A stretch of DNA of 64,000 nucleotides from Bugula neritina (taxonomy: Eukaryota > Bryozoa > Gymnolaemata > Cheilostomatida > Bugulidae): NCBI GenBank assembly GCA_964035545.1, contig OZ037766.1:29657140-29721139 (forward strand). Reading direction: 5' to 3'. A program made the translations under genes and the position numbers. Below the pieces are notes generated by a model. It was given only the letters and a program-made list of their open reading frames with translations, searched no databases and had not been told where the DNA came from. Below are positions 57,821 to 64,000 of this stretch, piece by piece; positions within the stretch are counted from its first letter, which is position 1; every line of letters starts with the position of its first letter.

Positions 57821-60800
57821 TCATAAACTACACATTTCTTCTCTCAGTTCCTTTACAGCCTGCATCATGTTAAACAGCTTCTGATGCAGGCAATCCTTTG
57901 GAAGAAGACCTAGCCCACAATCTGGGGCTAAAATTAGCCTATCTCCTGGCATATAGTTCAACGCTTCTCTAATACGTTCCTGTAAAATTAGTACAACAGT
58001 AAAATATATAGTATATCACCATTAAAAAGCATTTCCATGAGCCAATGGAATGAAATATAGTTGTGAAGAATATCACTAGAGTGGCTCTCTCCTAATGAGG
58101 TTGCATAACAAAATACATTGGAAAGTTGGAATAAAATATTATTACATTTTGTTAAAGCATTATTACTAGTAACCTATGAGTAACTCACATTTATAGTTTT
58201 TGTGTTTTAATGTCCCTTTTCGTTTTGAGAACAGTTGGTGACAAACAAGCTACAACTATGGCCTTTTACCATACTGACAACATAGTTTAAGGATGGTTAC
58301 TGTATGTGGCACAGAAACAGTTATAACTGGTAATACTCCTGGTAATGACGGGTTCCAATCCCTAACCAGTATCATATTGATATGGTCTTTAACCACCAGG
58401 CCACAGCTACTCAACAATAGGCTATAAATAACATTATGCAAAAACTGAATTGATCATACCGTATTATAATACAAATGTGTGCAAATTCTTACAATAAATA
58501 ATCATATAAGTATTGTAGGCCAATATAATATATCTGTGTTATGTAATATTTATTGAATTATAATACAAATTCACCTTAATATAAGATACACTCTCCACTG
58601 CCGATTTACAGACAGCTATCACACCCAACATAATTCTTGTGTCTTTGTACCTGCAAAGCAGCATAAGTGTTAATCTTAAGCAACAATAATTATAACAGAC
58701 ATACAACTAGACCAAAGTATAAACATATGGTTGTTATATATGGCATTCTATGCAGCTGCAATAAACCAGGTAAAGCTTCGTATCTGAGCATGTGCTCTAC
58801 TTAGCAACAGCAGTTCTCAAACAGCTTATTCAACTGACCTTGACAAGACCTCAAGGTCAAGGTTACAGTGAGCTCCTTCTATGGATATAGCAGAGGCTCC
58901 CATCTTGTCCAGTTTCCCGGCTAGGATTGTGTAGACTTCAGGATTTGCTTTCTGGTAGTCAGTTTGATCTAGTGAGTCGGGGTAACCACAGCAGATGTGA
59001 ACAGTGCTACAGGATATACAGTAAAGTGTTTTAGAATATACTGCATAGTAATACAGAATATACGGTATAGTAATACAGAGTATATGGTACATTGCTACAG
59101 CATATATACGGTATATTAATACAAAATATACAGTATAGTGCTACAGAATATACAGTATAATAATACAGAATATACGATATAGTAATACATAATATACAGT
59201 ATAGTAATACAGAATATACGGTATAGTAATACAGAGTATATGGTACAATGCTACAGCATATATACGGTATATTAATACAAAATATACAGTATAGTGCTAC
59301 ATAATATACAGTATAATAATACAGAATATACGATATAGTAATACATAATATACAGTATAGTAATACAGAATATACGGTATATAATAATACAGAATATACA
59401 ACATAGTGCTACAGAATATACAGTATGGTAATACAGAATATACAGTATAATATTACAGAATATACAGTATAGTATTACAGAATATACAGTATAGTATTAC
59501 AGAATATACAGTATAGTATTACAGAATATACAGTATAAAATAATACAGAATATACAGTATAGTATTACAGACTATACAGTATAATACTACATAATATACT
59601 GTATAGTAATACAGAATATACAGTATAGTATTACAGAATATACAGTATAGTATTACAGAATATACAGTATAGTATTACAGAATATACAGTATAAAATAAT
59701 ACAGAATATACAGTATAGTATTACAGACTATACAGTATAATACTACAGAATATACAGTATAGTAATACAGAATATACAGTATAGTATTACAGAATATACG
59801 ATATAGTAATACATAATATAAAGTATAGTAATACATAATATACAGTATAGTAATACAGAATATACAACATAGTGCTACAGAATATACAGTATGGTAATAC
59901 AGAATATACAGTATATAATAATACAGAATATACAGTATAGTATAATACATAATATACAGTATAGTAATACATAATATACAGTATAGTAATACAGAATATA
60001 CGGTATATAATAATACAGAATATACAACATAGTGCTACAGAATATACAGTATGGTAATACAGAATATACAGTATAATATTACAGAATATACAGTGTAGTA
60101 TTACAGAATATACAGTATAGTATTACAGAATATACAGTATAGTATTACAGAATATACAGTATAAAATAATACAGAATATACAGTATAGTATTACAGACTA
60201 TACAGTATAATACTACAGAATATACAGTATAGTATTACAGAATATACAGTATAAAATAATACAGAATATACAGTATAGTATTACAGACTATACAGTATAA
60301 TACTACAGAATATACAGTATAGTAATACAGAATATACAGTATAGTATTACAGAATATACGATATAGTAATACATAATATAAAGTATAGTAATACATAATA
60401 TACAGTATAGTAATACAGAATATACAACATAGTGCTACAGAATATACAGTATGGTAATACAGAATATACAGTATATAATAATACAGAATATACAGTATAG
60501 TATAATACATAATATACAGTATAGTAATACATAATATACAGTATAGTAATACAGAATATATGGTATATAATAATACAGAATATACAACATAGTGCAACAG
60601 AATATACAGTATAGTATTACAGAATATACAGTATAGTATTACAGAATATACAGTATAGTATTACAGAATATACAGTATAAAATAATACAGAATATACAGT
60701 ATAGTATTACAGACTATACAGTATAATACTACAGAATATACAGTATAGTATTACAGAATATACAGTATAAAATAATACAGAATATACAGTATAGTATTAC

Positions 60801-62543
60801 AGACTATACAGTATAATACTACATAATATACAGTATAGTAATACAGAATATACAGTATAGTATTACAGAATATACGATATAGTAATACATAATATAAAGT
60901 ATAGTAATACATAATATACAGTATAGTAATACAGAATATACAACATAGTGCTACAGAATATACAGTATGGTAATACAGAATATACAGTATATAATAATAC
61001 AGAATATACAGTATAGTATAATACATAATATACAGTATAGTAATACATAATATACAGTATATAGTAATACAGAATATATGGTATATAATAATACAGAATA
61101 TACAACATAGTGCTACAGAATATACAGTATGGTAATACAGAATATACAGTATATAATAATACAGAATATACAATATAGTATTACAGAATATACAGTATAT
61201 AGTATTACAGAATATACAAGGCAGAAAATATGCATAATATTACATATAAACCTGAATACATCCTCTGGCATAGTCTTTAATACTGAAGAGAGAATTTCTA
61301 TTCCATATTCTAGAGCTTCAGAGGGTTTCCTTGCAAAAACTGGCTCATCAATCTGAATGAACTTACAGCCTCTCTTTACCAACTCTGAAATTTCTGTCTT
61401 CAGACATTCAGCCAGATTCAAACATGACTCTTTTTCAGTTTTAAAAAATCTGCAGGAAAATAAATAAACTTATATTATTTATGACATACAGTTTTCACAA
61501 TCTTCACACATTTTACACTCTGGTTGGTCATATTCAGTAGCAAAACAGAAACTCAAATGTAAATAAACATACTATCAAAAAGCTAGCCACTTGTACAACT
61601 AGAAGAACTGAATACTCAGATGTAGCTAATAAAAAGACAACCGAACTAGCTTGCATATTCTGCACTGAAGTTTTTATACATAAGATATTAAATAGTATTT
61701 TAAGCTATTTGTTACCACATGTAACAAAATTATAGTGTCCGTTAGTAAAATGCACTGTTATTACAAGATAAAAAGCATATTAGATGATTAAATATACTGA
61801 CAAGGCCATTGTCAGATTGTGATTGAAAAATTGTATTTCCATTTCCCCACTCTTGTAGATGGTACTTGGTTAAATTACCTACCATACCTTCTGCCAGTAG
61901 TGTTGGTGATTGTCATTGGTCCAGGCATGGTGACTTTCAGTGGTGTATCAGTCAACTTCTGGCAATTCTCCCAAATGTCTGCTACAAACCCAACCTTTTC
62001 TTCCTTCACTTTGACAGGACCTGGTGCAACCAGTAACAGCACAGGAGATAGTTTATAATGTTATTTGGGTGCATATGCCCGTATTTTTTCTTAGAAAAAA
62101 GAAATGAATATAAAAACTCAGTGATTATATAATATCACAGCATTATGTTACGTTGGTTGAATATGCTTGATCGAAAAACTCAATTCCTACTTTCAAAATA
62201 AAACATTTTATGTAAAACATTAAAACAGTGTCATGTGAATTTTCTTTGGCCTCAATGTTAAAATTTTCTTAACATTCAAAGCACCAGTTGTGGACATTTG
62301 AAATGATAGTTTAACCAAGTTTCCTTGATAAGTGAGATTTTGCAATCATAGCATGATGTCCAAACACATACCTGTAATCAGTGGCAGCACTCCGTGACAC
62401 GCCCCATTTCTGAAAGGGATTGTTTCAGCATTACTAAAGTCTACATTTTCACAGTGACGTAGAAAGTGGAAGATGTAAGTATCTCTGTAGATTTCTCCGT
62501 CAGTGATAACATCTATTCCATAAGACACTTGTTTGTCTATCGT
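57821..62543 (-). CDS. MetE-like single-domain methyltransferase, copy B (exon 1 not in window)
   Basis: Six exons on the minus strand match exons 2-7 of copy A in size and phase: 62543-62372, 62020-61888, 61449-61252, 59006-58839, 58650-58575, 57979-57821; 301 aa in view. The last exon ends five codons early (TGA at 57821-57823). The catalytic ligands (VHICCGYP, SIEGAH, APDCGLG) are kept. Differences from copy A include GACHGVLP for GARKGVLP and RFFKTEKES for RYFETEKES. No match to copy A exon 1 is visible in the 1457 bases up to the window end, although intron 1 of copy A is only 532 bp. Exon 1 is therefore either beyond the edge, replaced or lost. Intron 4 is 2245 bp, almost all of it a 22-bp minisatellite, against 113 bp in copy A. 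Confidence 0.83.
58330..58410 (-). mobile_element. Possible tRNA-derived SINE fragment
   Basis: On the minus strand GTGGCCTGGTGGTTAAAG resembles a tRNA A-box region, followed 35 bases later by GGGATTGGAACCC. This is close to a B-box, whose core is nearly self-complementary. There is no clear tail or target duplication. It lies in intron 6 of MetE-like copy B. Confidence 0.25.
59010..61225. repeat. 22-bp minisatellite filling intron 4 of MetE-like copy B
   Basis: About 100 units of 22 bp built from TACAGAATA and TACAGTATAGTAT (+ strand), with a higher-order period of roughly 520-560 bp repeated about three times. It begins at the exon 5 acceptor and ends close to the exon 4 donor. Copy A has only four or so decayed units at the same place (51605-51690). 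Tyr/Leu/Ile-rich open frames through the array are artefacts. Confidence 0.96.
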
Positions 62544-64000
62544 CTGCAACAATATTCACACTGTCTAGTCTGCAACAATTATATAGTATAAAGCGGTGTT
62601 GGGCAAGAATAGCAAATTTCAATATTAAGGCTCGGTGTGGGGGTTGAGAGTTTGGAATGAGGGGTATAGGTTTAGGGATGAGGGTTTGATCAGGATTGGG
62701 AGTTTAGAAAAATTTCACATCTGTGTGCCATTTTTATCTTCTTTTCCATTTGTGCCATTTTTATCTGTACCATTATTACCTGTACCATTATTACCTGTAC
62801 CATTTTTACCTGTGCCATTTTTACCCAGAATCAGTAGAGCACACTACTTACCTTCAAGCTGAAGGAATCAAATGCATTTATGTCAGTTATCATAATTAAG
62901 TGAAGTAAAAAGAACACAGAGAGAAATATTAGTGCAGCTCGTGCACTAAAGTTGTTCGCAGCGCCTTTTATTGTCGTTATAGCCTGCACTACACCTCTAA
63001 TAGTTGTTAGACCTGCACTTATTTTGATAAAATTGAAAATTCATCAGATTAGTGTAAGCTGAACAATATTTGGTTGTAGCTCTGAAACCACTTAGTTGTT
63101 CAGTCAACACTACTTTTCACTATTATTATGTAACCATCATCACTAGATCTGAATGAGGCTGACCGGTGGTTGATGGGAGCAGAAAGTGAGATCAATGCTA
63201 CAACTAATTAATATATATATTCAAACAAAATTTTATTTACATAAGAATTATGGAACCATTGGCAGTTGTTCACCTAACAACATTATTCGTTCACATGTGC
63301 ACTAATGATGATCACAAAGCTTTATAGGAATTGCTAGGATGGAGTGCACACTCAAGTTGAACCCTACATTTGGGTCAATCCAAATAGTGCTTCCCAGTTA
63401 GATGCCATTTATACATTTTACGCGCAATTTATTTGAATACTATTGAAATATATGTATATTTAAATAAATTTAAAATATTTTCAAATAGCTTGCTACCAGA
63501 CTGATATTAAACATTGCCCCACCCTGTTTATCAAAAACTAAGGCTGCAGTTGAATTTATTAACAAAAAAATTCCAACTGCACATATCTCTTCCATGGGCA
63601 GTTTAGGCTTCACTAGTCAATTCCATTCATGGAAAGGAAAGCCAACTAATTTAAAATGTGTGTAAAAGAGAGATCAGGGAGATGCACCATTAAACTCCAA
63701 TGTACTCAGTTATTAGCAAATGTGTTTCAAACAAGAAGCCTAAAATTAACAATGAAACAAGCCACTGAATAGTCTGATCAGGGGAACCACTTCAAAAGCC
63801 TAAGTAAGTTGTGTAAGCTATCTGCTGGAACAAAAGAAAATGTTGCATAACAGAGCTATAGTACAGAAATATTTAAATTGTAATTCAATGGGGAGAACCT
63901 GGCTTACCAAGCAATGACAGAGCATAGCAATTGTTATTACATAACAGCACATAGTTTTCAGTCAGGTCTATTGACAGAAGAAATATTCTGCCGGCATAGT
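62544..64000. other. Region upstream of MetE-like copy B exon 2
   Basis: Presumably intron 1 of copy B. It carries the 15-bp minisatellite and a G-rich stretch (62630-62705) and shows no match to copy A exon 1. Nothing else seen up to the window end. Confidence 0.5.
62723..62826. repeat. 15-bp minisatellite upstream of MetE-like copy B exon 2
   Basis: Six to seven units of TGTACCATTATTACC and variants, about 180 bases beyond exon 2, where intron 1 of this gene would lie. Confidence 0.85.

Noticed and set aside
59675-61173. Tyr/Leu/Ile-rich minus-strand frames of 60-140 codons
   Set aside because: They translate the 22-bp minisatellite in an intron.

Overview
This is eukaryotic DNA from an AT-rich animal genome. 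Genes are split by GT-AG introns, microsatellites and minisatellites are abundant, and the proteins are animal types (TRIM-like RING/B-box E3 ligases, a membrane progestin receptor of the PAQR family). An invertebrate, perhaps a spiralian such as a mollusc, annelid or bryozoan, fits best, but the sequence alone does not fix the phylum.

Left two thirds (1-43181, + strand): a head-to-tail array of six copies of one seven-exon gene. The protein of about 630 aa has an N-terminal RING (exon 1), B-box 1 (exon 2), B-box 2 (exon 3), a coiled coil (exons 4-5) and a C-terminal beta-propeller-like domain (exons 6-7). Exon sizes and phases are the same in every copy. Copy 1 is cut by the window edge and carries an in-frame stop just before the propeller. 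Copies 2-5 read as intact. Copy 6 is the most diverged, but only in its 3' half. The copies are mosaics of one another: copies 1 and 3 share exons 3-5, copies 1 and 4 share 3' ends, and copies 2 and 5 share 3' ends and flanks. Copy 3 has a short copy-2-like tract, and copy 5 has a diverged patch inside the propeller. Repeats recur at fixed places: (CT)n before exon 5, a 28-bp minisatellite grown from the exon 1 splice donor, a 20-bp minisatellite before exon 2, and CAGA-type satellites between genes. A 1.3-kb transposon with terminal inverted repeats sits in the last intron of copy 2.

Middle (43182-50473): intergenic DNA with one 138-bp foldback, then a single-exon seven-helix PAQR gene on the minus strand (45176-46204).

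Right (50474-64000, minus strand): two tandem copies of a seven-exon gene for a single-domain protein like the catalytic half of cobalamin-independent methionine synthase (MetE). Exon boundaries are the same in both, and all four expected zinc ligands are visible. Copy A is complete (368 aa). Copy B lacks exon 1 inside the window, and its intron 4 has swollen to 2.2 kb by expansion of a 22-bp minisatellite that starts at the exon 5 acceptor.

The most unusual theme is that minisatellites in both gene families contain a splice junction in their repeat unit. The TRIM-like array looks like a young, actively converting recognition-gene family. A role in innate immunity is an inference from the TRIM family and is not shown by the sequence.
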